Source: an uncultured Lachnospiraceae bacterium
Lineage (GTDB): Bacteria > Bacillota > Clostridia > Lachnospirales > Lachnospiraceae
Reading direction: 5' to 3'
Assembly (NCBI GenBank): GCA_934385475.1
Contig: CAKRPS010000026.1
Location: 1 to 36,527, forward strand
Length of the DNA stretch: 36,527 nucleotides
Each line of letters starts with the position of its first letter. The first letter of the stretch is position 1. Shown piece by piece: positions 8,370 to 15,435 of this stretch. A model generated the notes under the pieces. That model did no database searches and had not been told where the DNA came from. It saw only the letters and a list, made by a program, of their open reading frames with translations. The translations under genes and the position numbers were made by a program.

Positions 8370-9314
8370 ATGCTTGAAGTTGGTGTACAGACGCAGAATG
8401 TTATTTTAGATGAAAATCCATATGAAGGCTTTGAAATGTTGCGACAGGCAGGTTTTACATGCTGCGATTTTAGCCTGAATGGATATTTGAAAAATACAGA
8501 TATTTATCGTGCTAATAAGAATAATTTTTTTGATCAATCGGTCGAGGGATTAGAGTTTTTTTTTGCAAAGCATAAAGAAGCAGCGGGAAAAAGTAAAATC
8601 CGTATCAATCAGATGCATATGCCGTACCCTATTTTTATTCCAAATGGGAAAGGCAAATTGAATGATTATCTTTGGAATCAGGTGGCTCCAAAGAGTATGG
8701 AGATTTGTCATTTCTTGGAATGTTCCAATATTGTTGTTCATGGATTTAAGCTTTCGCGATTTTGGGGAACGGAAGAGGCAGAGTGGCAGAAAACGCATGA
8801 GTTTCTTGACTCAATTCTTCCTATGGCAAAGGAATACGGAATTACTGTTTGCTTAGAAAATCTGTATGAGTCAGTAGGAGAGCATCTTGTAGAGGGACCG
8901 GGATGTAATGCCCGGAAAGCTGTGGAGCGCATTGATTGCATAAATGCGGAGTATGGAGCGGAGGTTTTGGGATTCTGCTTTGATACAGGTCATGCCAATT
9001 TGATTGGTATTGATTTCGAAAAGTTCATTACGACATTGGGATCACGCCTAAAGGTATTACACATTCATGACAATGATGGTGTGGGGGATCTGCATCAGAT
9101 ACCATATACATTTACAAAAACAAGAGAGAACAAGTCCTCTACGGATTGGGAGGGATTTGTCAGAGGCTTGAGAACGATCGATTTTGACGGCGTGTTGAGC
9201 TTCGAGACAGCACCGGTGCTGAAAGCGTTTCCGGAGGAACTCAAGCTTGAGGTCTTGCACTTGATTTCCTGCATAGGTAATGACTTTAAGAGGCAAATTG
9301 ATTTGAACAAGTGA
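8370..9314 (+). CDS. sugar phosphate isomerase/epimerase family protein (TIM barrel)
   Basis: 314 residues of the AP_endonuc_2 barrel family, which includes xylose-isomerase-like enzymes and inosose dehydratases/isomerases. The expected metal-binding and catalytic residues are visible: H83 (QMHMPY), H124 (IVVHG), E163 (CLEN), D205 and H208 (FDTGHAN), H233 (HIHDND), H242 and E279 (SFET). It should interconvert or dehydrate a sugar or polyol, perhaps making the building block that the fusion protein's kinase-like and cytidylyltransferase domains activate; that link is inference. AGAAGGGA precedes the ATG at a normal distance. It is the last gene of the + strand glycan run and is followed by a short hairpin. 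Confidence 0.85.
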   Translation: MLEVGVQTQNVILDENPYEGFEMLRQAGFTCCDFSLNGYLKNTDIYRANKNNFFDQSVEGLEFFFAKHKEAAGKSKIRINQMHMPYPIFIPNGKGKLNDYLWNQVAPKSMEICHFLECSNIVVHGFKLSRFWGTEEAEWQKTHEFLDSILPMAKEYGITVCLENLYESVGEHLVEGPGCNARKAVERIDCINAEYGAEVLGFCFDTGHANLIGIDFEKFITTLGSRLKVLHIHDNDGVGDLHQIPYTFTKTRENKSSTDWEGFVRGLRTIDFDGVLSFETAPVLKAFPEELKLEVLHLISCIGNDFKRQIDLNK

Positions 9315-9323
9315 TGGTTTCTG

Positions 9324-9341
9324 GGCTGCCAAATGGCAGCC
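9324..9341. terminator. hairpin between convergent genes
   Basis: A perfect 7-base-pair inverted repeat (GGCTGCC, loop AAAT, GGCAGCC) lies 9 bases after the stop of the isomerase gene and 13 bases from the end of the - strand ATPase gene. There is no strong T run on either side, so it is only a probable terminator. Confidence 0.45.
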
Positions 9342-9354
9342 GAGAATGTTTATG

Positions 9355-10746
9355 TTAAAACATATCCTTAACAGTATACAAAACAGCACCTTCTTCAGCA
9401 GCGCGCCGTTTAACCGGTTCGGTATAACCGTTTTTACTGATGAATACAAGGTGTTTAACAAGGCTGTCGGGAAAGGCTTTCGTTGCAATGACAAGATCCT
9501 CATACTCCTCCATTGGCATTGGACGGCTCGTGAACTTACATTCACAGAATAGTGCTTCGGTGCGCTTGCGATTATAGGCTAGAATGTCCACGTCGTCCCG
9601 CGCGTGGATTGCTGGATTGTTGCCCCACCATTTCCCTATCTCTGCAGGGATAAACGGGAGTTTCTTCGCTTTTGCCTGCCGCTTTAGGAATTGTATGCAG
9701 ATATCTTCAAAAGCCTGCCCCATATATGTCGGCAGTTCTGCCAGAATTTCATCGGCTGCCCCCTGTTCCCCTAACAGCTCATAATAACTCTTATTTGCAA
9801 ATATAAATTGGTACCAGAAGCGATAAAAGTGGTCTGTTAGGGCATAGATTGTTTTTTTACTGGTGGCACCTTCCCCGCAGGGGGTCTTTTTTTCTACAAG
9901 TCGGATAGCCTGTAGCGTAATCAGATATTTACTGCATTTGGAGCGTTCTTCATGTGTGAAGTCGGCAATTTCTGATATTTTATTGTATCCGCGGGCGATT
10001 GCCTGGAGAATGCTGTTGTATACGTTTGGCTCCCGCAGTTCCATTTTTAGTAACATGATTGGTTCATCATATAGAAACGCACCATTGTGCAATATGGAAT
10101 CCCGGATATTTTCAGCAATACTGCGCTGGTCGGAAAAGGCATTTAGATACCGGGGGATGCCGCCAAGGATTCCGTATGCAAGCAACTGATCTTCATTGCT
10201 GTAATTTGGAAAGAATTTAGCAGCATCCAGATAATCAAATGGCAGCACTTCCATTGAGGCGGTCATTCGTCCATATAACGGACTTTTATATCCCATTACT
10301 TCGTTGACCATAAAGCTTACACTCGATCCGCAAAGTACAAGCATTAGGTTTTGACTGAACCACTGGTGGTCAATGGTGTGTTGCAGAATGCTTTTGATTG
10401 ATGGATTGGGCTCTGCCAAAAAAGGAAACTCATCTATGATCAATACCATTTTTTCAGTGGCGGCTTTACTGGTTAGATATTCAAATGCTTTTTCCCAGGA
10501 TGGAAAGCTGGCAATATATTGGTTTTCAAAATGAAGCTGGACCAGCTTGGAGAAATCTTCAAGATTTAAGGCATCATTTTTTTCCTGCGCTGAAAAAAAG
10601 AGTGTGCTTGGCTTATGCCGGGATGAAAATTCCTGCAGGATAGTAGTTTTTCCTATACGCCGCCTTCCATACATAATTAAAAATTCAAATTGATTATGAA
10701 GATACATATTTTCAAGCTGCTCAAGTTCTTCTTTACGTCCAATCAT
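9355..10746 (-). CDS. AAA ATPase with C-terminal DUF234/PD-(D/E)XK-like domain
   Basis: 463 residues. The N-terminal ATPase domain of the archaeal-ATPase type shows Walker A GRRRIGKT (27-34), Walker B VLIIDEFPFL (D105, E106) and LVLCGSSVSFM as a sensor-like strand. A winged-helix stretch follows (YNKISEIADFTHEERSKCSKYL). The C-terminal part matches DUF234: DDVDILAYN and ALFCECKF give the D...E-x-K pattern of PD-(D/E)XK nucleases. The function of these proteins is not settled; they are frequent in accessory regions of anaerobes and archaea, and a defence or DNA-maintenance role is only a guess. An AGGGGG site precedes the ATG. The gene runs against the glycan operon and is preceded by its own promoter with an inverted repeat. 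Confidence 0.85.
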   Translation of the reverse strand: MIGRKEELEQLENMYLHNQFEFLIMYGRRRIGKTTILQEFSSRHKPSTLFFSAQEKNDALNLEDFSKLVQLHFENQYIASFPSWEKAFEYLTSKAATEKMVLIIDEFPFLAEPNPSIKSILQHTIDHQWFSQNLMLVLCGSSVSFMVNEVMGYKSPLYGRMTASMEVLPFDYLDAAKFFPNYSNEDQLLAYGILGGIPRYLNAFSDQRSIAENIRDSILHNGAFLYDEPIMLLKMELREPNVYNSILQAIARGYNKISEIADFTHEERSKCSKYLITLQAIRLVEKKTPCGEGATSKKTIYALTDHFYRFWYQFIFANKSYYELLGEQGAADEILAELPTYMGQAFEDICIQFLKRQAKAKKLPFIPAEIGKWWGNNPAIHARDDVDILAYNRKRTEALFCECKFTSRPMPMEEYEDLVIATKAFPDSLVKHLVFISKNGYTEPVKRRAAEEGAVLYTVKDMF

Positions 10747-10770
10747 AGGATTGCCCCCTAAAAATAAAAA

Positions 10771-10807
10771 ATTATATACTTATGAGTAGTATACCTATAA
10801 GTATATA
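10771..10807 (-). promoter_or_regulatory. promoter with inverted-repeat operator of the ATPase gene
   Basis: On the - strand a TATAAT (10771-10776) lies about 25 bases upstream of the ATPase start codon. An 11-base perfect inverted repeat (TATATACTTAT at 10773-10783, ATAAGTATATA at 10797-10807, spacer 13) overlaps the -10 and reaches into the -35 region. No good -35 hexamer is visible. This is the layout of a repressor or activator site; the bound protein is unknown. Confidence 0.5.
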
Positions 10808-10866
10808 AAAATACAAGTTTATTTAAAAAATTTACTTGCCCTTTTACCCATATAAAACACTTCCCA

Positions 10867-11010
10867 TTGACAGTAAGCGCAAATAATTCGACGGATTGCA
10901 TAGAAACGGTGAACCAGATTGCGGAGGTTCAGCCGGAATGGTTTGCAGGACGTGAAGAAGAATATCAGATGTTCCGACAAAGACTGCGGCTTCTTACAAC
11001 TCAGGGCTGA
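10867..11010 (+). pseudogene. 3' relic of an unidentified + strand gene
   Basis: A frame that reads like a real protein tail runs up to TGA at 11008-11010: it contains DCIETVNQIAEVQPEWF and then REEEYQMFRQRLRLL. The frame remains open for some codons upstream, but there is no plausible start or ribosome binding site; 10867 is simply an in-frame TTG. A strong terminator hairpin follows 20 bases downstream. I read this as the remnant of a gene whose 5' part was replaced by the - strand ATPase segment. The family is not recognised. It could also be a small gene, which I think less likely. Confidence 0.4.
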
Positions 11011-11029
11011 CAAGAGAGTTACAAGAAAA

Positions 11030-11065
11030 ATCGCACTTGCTAAGCTGCAAGTGCGATACTTTTGT
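11030..11065. terminator. bidirectional intrinsic terminator
   Basis: A perfect 11-base-pair stem (ATCGCACTTGC 11030-11040, GCAAGTGCGAT 11047-11057) with a 6-base loop. It is flanked by ACTTTTGTT on the + side and by AAAAA on the left, which reads as a T run on the - strand. It can end the relic on the + strand and the DUF3800 gene on the - strand. Confidence 0.75.
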
Positions 11066-11188
11066 TAGTATTACGAGTTCTATGCAGCTCCAGGACGGAA
11101 CAACATACAACTCTACTATCATTATACATTATATTAATATGAAGTCAAATGAAAAATATTTTATACGCTATACAAATTATTAGAAATA

Positions 11189-11977
11189 TCATAATGTTTT
11201 TGTATTATCAGAGATAGTATATTTTTCACTTACAGGATAGGAAAAGTTCTTGCCCATTTTTTGAAAGCCATATTCCATATAATGAGATTGCGTAATATAG
11301 TTATTTTCTGTAAGGCTATGTAGTTGCGTAAAAAGTTTAACAAGCCATCTTTGAAATTCTGTTTCTGGAGATTTCAGATCAAGTTCATTTTCATAATAAT
11401 GTCTTACAATGCCGGCAAATATATCAGCAAACTGTATCGCAGGAGTCACAGCTGAACTTACAAATAATGGCATTTCTAATATGTGATGAAAAGAACGACC
11501 AAATTTAGTCTTGAATAGAAAACCGGTGATTGCTTCAGCAATTTTTCGGTCAGCATCTTCGTGTATTTCATCAAAAATCATCAATGCTTTGCCGTAGTGA
11601 TGATGATTACAGTAGAATTCAATCTTCTTTAATAAAAGATAATACTGCTTGGGGAGATGATTATCAGGAACAATGATAGGTTCTTCGGGTTTATCCATAA
11701 TTATGGCAAAAATAGCGGCATCATAAGAGGCAATAATGTTTACCATGCCTTCAACATATGCCTTGTTATTTGTGCGGTTCTTAGTAATGGTAGCTTCACG
11801 AATAAGCTTTGTGGATTTTATCTCATCCTGCTTTCCGTAAATGGAATCTTTCAATTTATATATTTGATTGGTAATAGGTTTGATGTCATTTTCGTGAAGG
11901 CAGACACCGAGCAGAATTGGATTTTTAGTTGAATCGGTTGGACGAGGATATCCACTTTCATCTATAAATGTAAGCAT
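11189..11977 (-). CDS. DUF3800 domain protein
   Basis: 262 residues. The N-terminal MLTFIDESG, the central MIFDE and the late QFADIFAGIVRHYYE are the three conserved acidic motifs of DUF3800, a family proposed to have an RNase H-like fold. This makes a nuclease plausible but unproven. The start is supported by AAGGAGAG about 11 bases before the ATG. It stands alone between the gene relic and the metalloregulator, with a terminator about 130 bases downstream. DUF3800 proteins are common in mobile and defence-rich regions, and the neighbouring ATPase-nuclease and relic fit such a setting. No partner gene can be named. Confidence 0.75.
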   Translation of the reverse strand: MLTFIDESGYPRPTDSTKNPILLGVCLHENDIKPITNQIYKLKDSIYGKQDEIKSTKLIREATITKNRTNNKAYVEGMVNIIASYDAAIFAIIMDKPEEPIIVPDNHLPKQYYLLLKKIEFYCNHHHYGKALMIFDEIHEDADRKIAEAITGFLFKTKFGRSFHHILEMPLFVSSAVTPAIQFADIFAGIVRHYYENELDLKSPETEFQRWLVKLFTQLHSLTENNYITQSHYMEYGFQKMGKNFSYPVSEKYTISDNTKTL

Positions 11978-12110
11978 GTTAATGATTACTCTCCTTTGTA
12001 AAAATAAAAGTTATGGAAGATGCTATATGAATTTGATTTAAGATCTGGTATCTAGATAAAAAGACTATACAGAAATAATTCAAAGTATACAGAATGAAAA
12101 TTTTTCTACT

Positions 12111-12136
12111 GCGCCGAAGGATTACTCCTTCAGCGC
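12111..12136 (-). terminator. hairpin spanning the stop codon of the metalloregulator gene
   Basis: On the - strand an 11-pair stem (one G-T pair) formed by GCGCTGAAGGA and TCCTTCGGCGC has the loop GTAA, which contains the TAA stop codon. The T-rich stretch comes only about 9 bases later, so termination may be weak. Confidence 0.5.
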
Positions 12137-12487
12137 ATGCTCTCTTATTTTCTCATAAGTAATTTCGCTCAGATCATGTTCCACCTTGCAGGCATCCTCT
12201 GCGGCCGTTTTTTGGTCAACGCCCAGAGATACGAAGAAATTGGTAAGTACCTTGTGCCGGTCATAGATGTTTGATGCAATCTCCATGCCGGACTGGGTAA
12301 GGGTGATGAACCCGTCTTTGTTCATCTCGATATAACCGTTTTCGCGAAGCTTTTTCATGGCAACGCTGATGCTGGGTTTTGTGAAGTTCATTTCTGTTGC
12401 GATGTCGATAGACCGTACCTGACCGATGCGTTCCTTGAGCATCAGGATTGTCTCTAAATAGTCTTCTGCTGATTCATGTATTTCCAT
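12122..12487 (-). CDS. DtxR/MntR-family metal-dependent repressor
   Basis: Start set at 12487 because AAGGAGG lies 6 bases upstream; a longer frame to 12541 would run into the preceding gene. 121 residues. The winged helix (IDIATEMNFTKPSISVAMKKL) is followed by the dimerisation/metal domain. By alignment with B. subtilis MntR, ligands D9, E12, H78, E103 and H104 are conserved, but the position of MntR E99 is a cysteine (C100, in CKVEH), as in iron-sensing DtxR. There is no C-terminal SH3-like domain, as in MntR. It probably represses metal uptake when Mn or Fe is sufficient. It is the last gene of a run with two glycosyltransferases, 10 bases after the second. Confidence 0.9.
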   Translation of the reverse strand: MEIHESAEDYLETILMLKERIGQVRSIDIATEMNFTKPSISVAMKKLRENGYIEMNKDGFITLTQSGMEIASNIYDRHKVLTNFFVSLGVDQKTAAEDACKVEHDLSEITYEKIREHALKE

Positions 12488-12497
12488 GGTAACCTCC

Positions 12498-13544
12498 TTA
12501 TAGTTGCGACAGCCGTATTTTGGCTGGTTCGTAATCTCCACATTTTTGATAGTATTCTTTTGCTTTTGAAGTGTTCCCGGTGCATTCGTAGATCACACCG
12601 GTATTGTAGTGTGCTTTGTAGCTGTTGACACCGTCTACGGAAAAGTCTTTCATCTGCGCAGCCTTCTGGAACTCGCTGACTGCCTGCTGAAAGAGTCCGT
12701 TATTCATATAGATCAGCCCTATGAGAAAGGGAAAATCCGCTCTGCGGCAGAAATCATCGTAGATGCCGAGCAGATTCAGGGCTTCCTGATTGCGCTTCAA
12801 GTCAAGCAGGGTATAGCCGTAGGATTCCACCATGGTCTGCACATAGGACAGAGACGGATCGACATCCATGGACAGGCCCATATCAAAGCAGGACAGTGCC
12901 TTCTCATACTGTTTCAGGCGGCGGTAGCTTTGCCCGAGCTGATAGTACAGATAGGGATCGGAGTCGGTGGTCTCAATTTCTTTTTCCAGAAGAGCAATAT
13001 TGCGTCTGGCTTTTGCTTCCATTTCTGAATCGGAAACGTCATAGCCGACATGAAGAACCTCAACAGGTGCTTTGAAAACAAGCTTGTCTCCTTGCAGGGG
13101 TTCCAGCTGTTCATGGATAGCACCGGTAAACTGATAGTAGCGCCGGTCGGCAAGCCGGGTAACCCAGACTCTCTCCAGACAGGGAATGCCATTCTGTGTA
13201 TAGCGGTTTTGCAGCAGGATCTGTCCGGCAGCGTGGGGATCTGCAGCCATTCTTTGGAAAAGGGCTCCTGTATCAAGCTTTTCCAGATATTCATCACAAT
13301 CCAGGGAAATGATGAGGTCGTTTGCCGCCTTGCCAATGGCATAGTTCTTGGCGGCGCTGAAGTCATCACACCATGGAAAAGAATAGATATGTTCTGTGTA
13401 CTGTCTGGCCAGTGCGACGGTGCGGTCAGTAGACCCGGTATCTACAACGACAATCTCGACGTCATAGGGCACCAGTCTTTTCAGACATTCGGCAATATGT
13501 TTTTCTTCATTTCTGGCAATGATACATACGGATATCGGAAGCAT
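12498..13544 (-). CDS. family 2 glycosyltransferase with C-terminal TPR repeats
   Basis: 348 residues. The GT-A domain covers about 1-190: SVCIIARNEEKHI, VVVDTGSTDRT, SFPWCDDFSAAKN and the DXD-type SLDCDEYLE. Residues about 195-340 form tetratricopeptide-type helices (DPYLYYQLGQSYRRLKQYEK, then YNTGVIYECTGNTSKAKEYY). Proteins with this layout are often peptide- or protein-directed glycosyltransferases, for example SunS-like, but the acceptor here is unknown. GAGGGG precedes the start. It lies 11 bases after its paralogue, so the pair is a tandem duplication transcribed together. Confidence 0.85.
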   Translation of the reverse strand: MLPISVCIIARNEEKHIAECLKRLVPYDVEIVVVDTGSTDRTVALARQYTEHIYSFPWCDDFSAAKNYAIGKAANDLIISLDCDEYLEKLDTGALFQRMAADPHAAGQILLQNRYTQNGIPCLERVWVTRLADRRYYQFTGAIHEQLEPLQGDKLVFKAPVEVLHVGYDVSDSEMEAKARRNIALLEKEIETTDSDPYLYYQLGQSYRRLKQYEKALSCFDMGLSMDVDPSLSYVQTMVESYGYTLLDLKRNQEALNLLGIYDDFCRRADFPFLIGLIYMNNGLFQQAVSEFQKAAQMKDFSVDGVNSYKAHYNTGVIYECTGNTSKAKEYYQKCGDYEPAKIRLSQL

Positions 13545-13555
13545 GATGACACCCC

Positions 13556-14614
13556 TCAGGCAGTAGCGGTCAGCTCTTTGACCTTGCGGACAGCCGGTTC
13601 GTAGTCACCGCATTTCCGGTAGTACTGGAGTGCGGACTGCGGATCGCCCTGCAGCTCGTAAATGCTGCCGATATTATAGTTGGCACGATAGCTGTTTACG
13701 CCCTTGCGGGAAAAGGTATTCAGAGTGGTCGCCTTTGTAAATTCTGCGATGGCCTTGGCATACTCCCCTTTTTTCATGTAAAGCATGCCCATCAGATAAA
13801 CGAAGTCAGCACGATGGGAGAAAAGCGGATATTTGTCTTTCAGCGCCATGGCAATGTCGTAGCGCGCAAGCTCCATCAGGCAGTAGCCGTAGGTTTCTGT
13901 CATACTCTGCACAAAGGCGGAGTGCGGATCAGCATTGAGTGCCAGTCCTTTCTGGTAATACTGGGCTGCCTTTTCCAGATCGTTCAGAGAGATGTAGTTC
14001 TGACCGAGCTGAAAATAGATGTAAGGGCTTGGCCCCTTGGTCTCCAGATCATGAAGGAGCATTTCCAGATTACGGGTTGCACGCATACGTTTATCCGATT
14101 CCGATACATAGCCTTCATGGTAGAAGGTCAGAGGAATCTGGAAGGTATCCGGCTCCTCGTTGTCGAGTGTCCGGACCTGTTCGTGTATGGAGCCTTCGTA
14201 ATGGCAGTACTTCCGGTTGAAAAGTCTGCCGATCCGCTCGGACATGACAGAGCGCACGCCCTGAATGATATAGGGATTGTTGCGCACGATCATACCTACG
14301 GCGTGGGAGTGTGAGGCAATGGCCTCTTCGATATCGGCCAGATTGGCATTTTCCAGATATTCATCACAGTCGATTACCAGAACCCAGTCATTGCTGGCCT
14401 GCTCGATAGAAAAGTTTCTTGCGGCGCTGAAATCGTCACACCATGCGAAATGGTAGACCTTATCCGTGTACTTATGGGCAATCTCCACCGTGCGGTCGAC
14501 GGACCCTGTGTCCACTACAACGATCTCGAACCGACAGGGGCGGAGTCTTTTCAGACATTCTTCTATATGGTTATCTTCATTTTTTGCAATCATACATACC
14601 GTAATGGGAAGCAT
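13556..14614 (-). CDS. family 2 glycosyltransferase with C-terminal TPR repeats (paralogue)
   Basis: 352 residues, colinear with the following gene over its whole length: TVCMIAKNEDNHIEECLKRL, VVVDTGSVDRTVEIAHKYTD, FAWCDDFSAARN and VIDCDEYLEN. C-terminal TPR-like repeats contain SPYIYFQLGQNYISLNDLEK and end QYYRKCGDYEPAV. GAGGTGG lies before the ATG and a promoter 70-100 bases upstream. It is the first gene of a three-gene - strand operon ending in the metalloregulator. A protein or surface-glycan glycosylation role is inferred; the acceptor is unknown. Confidence 0.85.
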   Translation of the reverse strand: MLPITVCMIAKNEDNHIEECLKRLRPCRFEIVVVDTGSVDRTVEIAHKYTDKVYHFAWCDDFSAARNFSIEQASNDWVLVIDCDEYLENANLADIEEAIASHSHAVGMIVRNNPYIIQGVRSVMSERIGRLFNRKYCHYEGSIHEQVRTLDNEEPDTFQIPLTFYHEGYVSESDKRMRATRNLEMLLHDLETKGPSPYIYFQLGQNYISLNDLEKAAQYYQKGLALNADPHSAFVQSMTETYGYCLMELARYDIAMALKDKYPLFSHRADFVYLMGMLYMKKGEYAKAIAEFTKATTLNTFSRKGVNSYRANYNIGSIYELQGDPQSALQYYRKCGDYEPAVRKVKELTATA

Positions 14615-14684
14615 GAAACCACCTCTTTTTATATCGTTGACAGGCCTGACACCTGCACTTTAGAGTGTTAAACTCATTATTTAT

Positions 14685-14713
14685 ATCATACCACTTTTTA
14701 CATGGGGTCACAA
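14685..14713 (-). promoter_or_regulatory. promoter of the glycosyltransferase-TPR operon
   Basis: On the - strand TTGTGA (14708-14713) and TATGAT (14685-14690) are separated by 17 bases, giving a housekeeping-type promoter about 70 bases before the ATG at 14614. Confidence 0.55.
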
Positions 14714-14735
14714 TGAAAAGATTTCGCACTTTTTA

Positions 14736-14765
14736 TTGACACGATAATGCGATAAAGTCTATAAT
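14736..14765 (+). promoter_or_regulatory. promoter of the ECF transporter operon
   Basis: TTGACA (14736-14741) and TATAAT (14760-14765) are perfect sigma-A hexamers with an 18-base spacer. The leader to the ATG at 14828 is about 55 bases, too short for an FMN or TPP riboswitch, and no known riboswitch core was recognised in it. Confidence 0.8.
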
Positions 14766-14827
14766 ACTTATGGTTTGGAGCGCTTGGACGCTGGCCGGAT
14801 CTTACACAGGAGAGGGAGGATATACAG

Positions 14828-15370
14828 ATGAAGAAATTATCCGTTAAAAGTGTTGTTGCAATCGGTATTGGTGCTGCTTTGTTTTTTGTACTTGGAAAGA
14901 TTTCCATTCCCACACCGGTTCCGAACACGTACATTAGTTTACAGTATGCAATCGAGGCCGTATTTGCCACTTTGTTTGGACCTATTGCAGGTCTTCTGAT
15001 CGGCTTTATCGGTCATACCCTTGTAGATGCTACAAGCTATGGCCCCTGGTGGAGCTGGATCATCGCTTCCGCATTCGTCGGACTGGTGATCGGTCTTGTC
15101 ACAAAGAATCTGAATGTTGAAGAGGGTCTTGACAAAAAGAAGATCATTCACTTCAACGCAGCGCAGGTACTTGCCCATCTGCTGGCATGGGGACTCGTTG
15201 CACCGGTTCTTGATATTCTGATCTATGCAGAGCCTGTAGATAAGCTGTTTGCACAGGGACTGATGGCTGCTATCGCAAACATTATTACGACAGGCGTTGT
15301 CGGATCACTGCTTTTGCTCGGTTACACGAAGACCGTTGTCAAAAAGGGATCACTTACGAAGGAAGATTAA
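14828..15370 (+). CDS. ECF transporter S component, UPF0397 family
   Basis: 180 residues, strongly hydrophobic with about five to six membrane segments. The opening KLSVKSVVAIGIGAALFFVL, then ISIPTPVPNTYISLQYAIEA and ATSYGPWWSWIIASAFVGL, is characteristic of UPF0397 proteins. These are substrate-binding S components of energy-coupling-factor importers, often annotated as riboflavin-type; the real ligand is not certain. A purine-rich GAGAGGGAGG site precedes the ATG. The next two genes supply the fused ATPases and the T component, so a dedicated transporter is complete in one operon. A hairpin between this gene and the ATPase gene may lower expression of the latter. Confidence 0.9.
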   Translation: MKKLSVKSVVAIGIGAALFFVLGKISIPTPVPNTYISLQYAIEAVFATLFGPIAGLLIGFIGHTLVDATSYGPWWSWIIASAFVGLVIGLVTKNLNVEEGLDKKKIIHFNAAQVLAHLLAWGLVAPVLDILIYAEPVDKLFAQGLMAAIANIITTGVVGSLLLLGYTKTVVKKGSLTKED

Positions 15371-15382
15371 GAGGAAAATGTT

Positions 15383-15415
15383 AAGGGCTGCTGCTGATAA
15401 GGCGGTGGCCCTTTT
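15383..15415 (+). terminator. possible attenuator between S component and ATPase genes
   Basis: AAGGGC (15383-15388) can pair with GCCCTT (15408-15413), with a T run at 15412-15416. The stem has only 6 pairs and the loop is long (19 bases), so at most partial termination is expected. Confidence 0.35.
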
Positions 15416-15435
15416 TGGTTAGAAGGAGCAGGAGG

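Noticed and set aside
14766..14827. FMN or other riboswitch before the ECF S component.
   Set aside because: The leader is only about 55 bases and contains none of the conserved cores I know.
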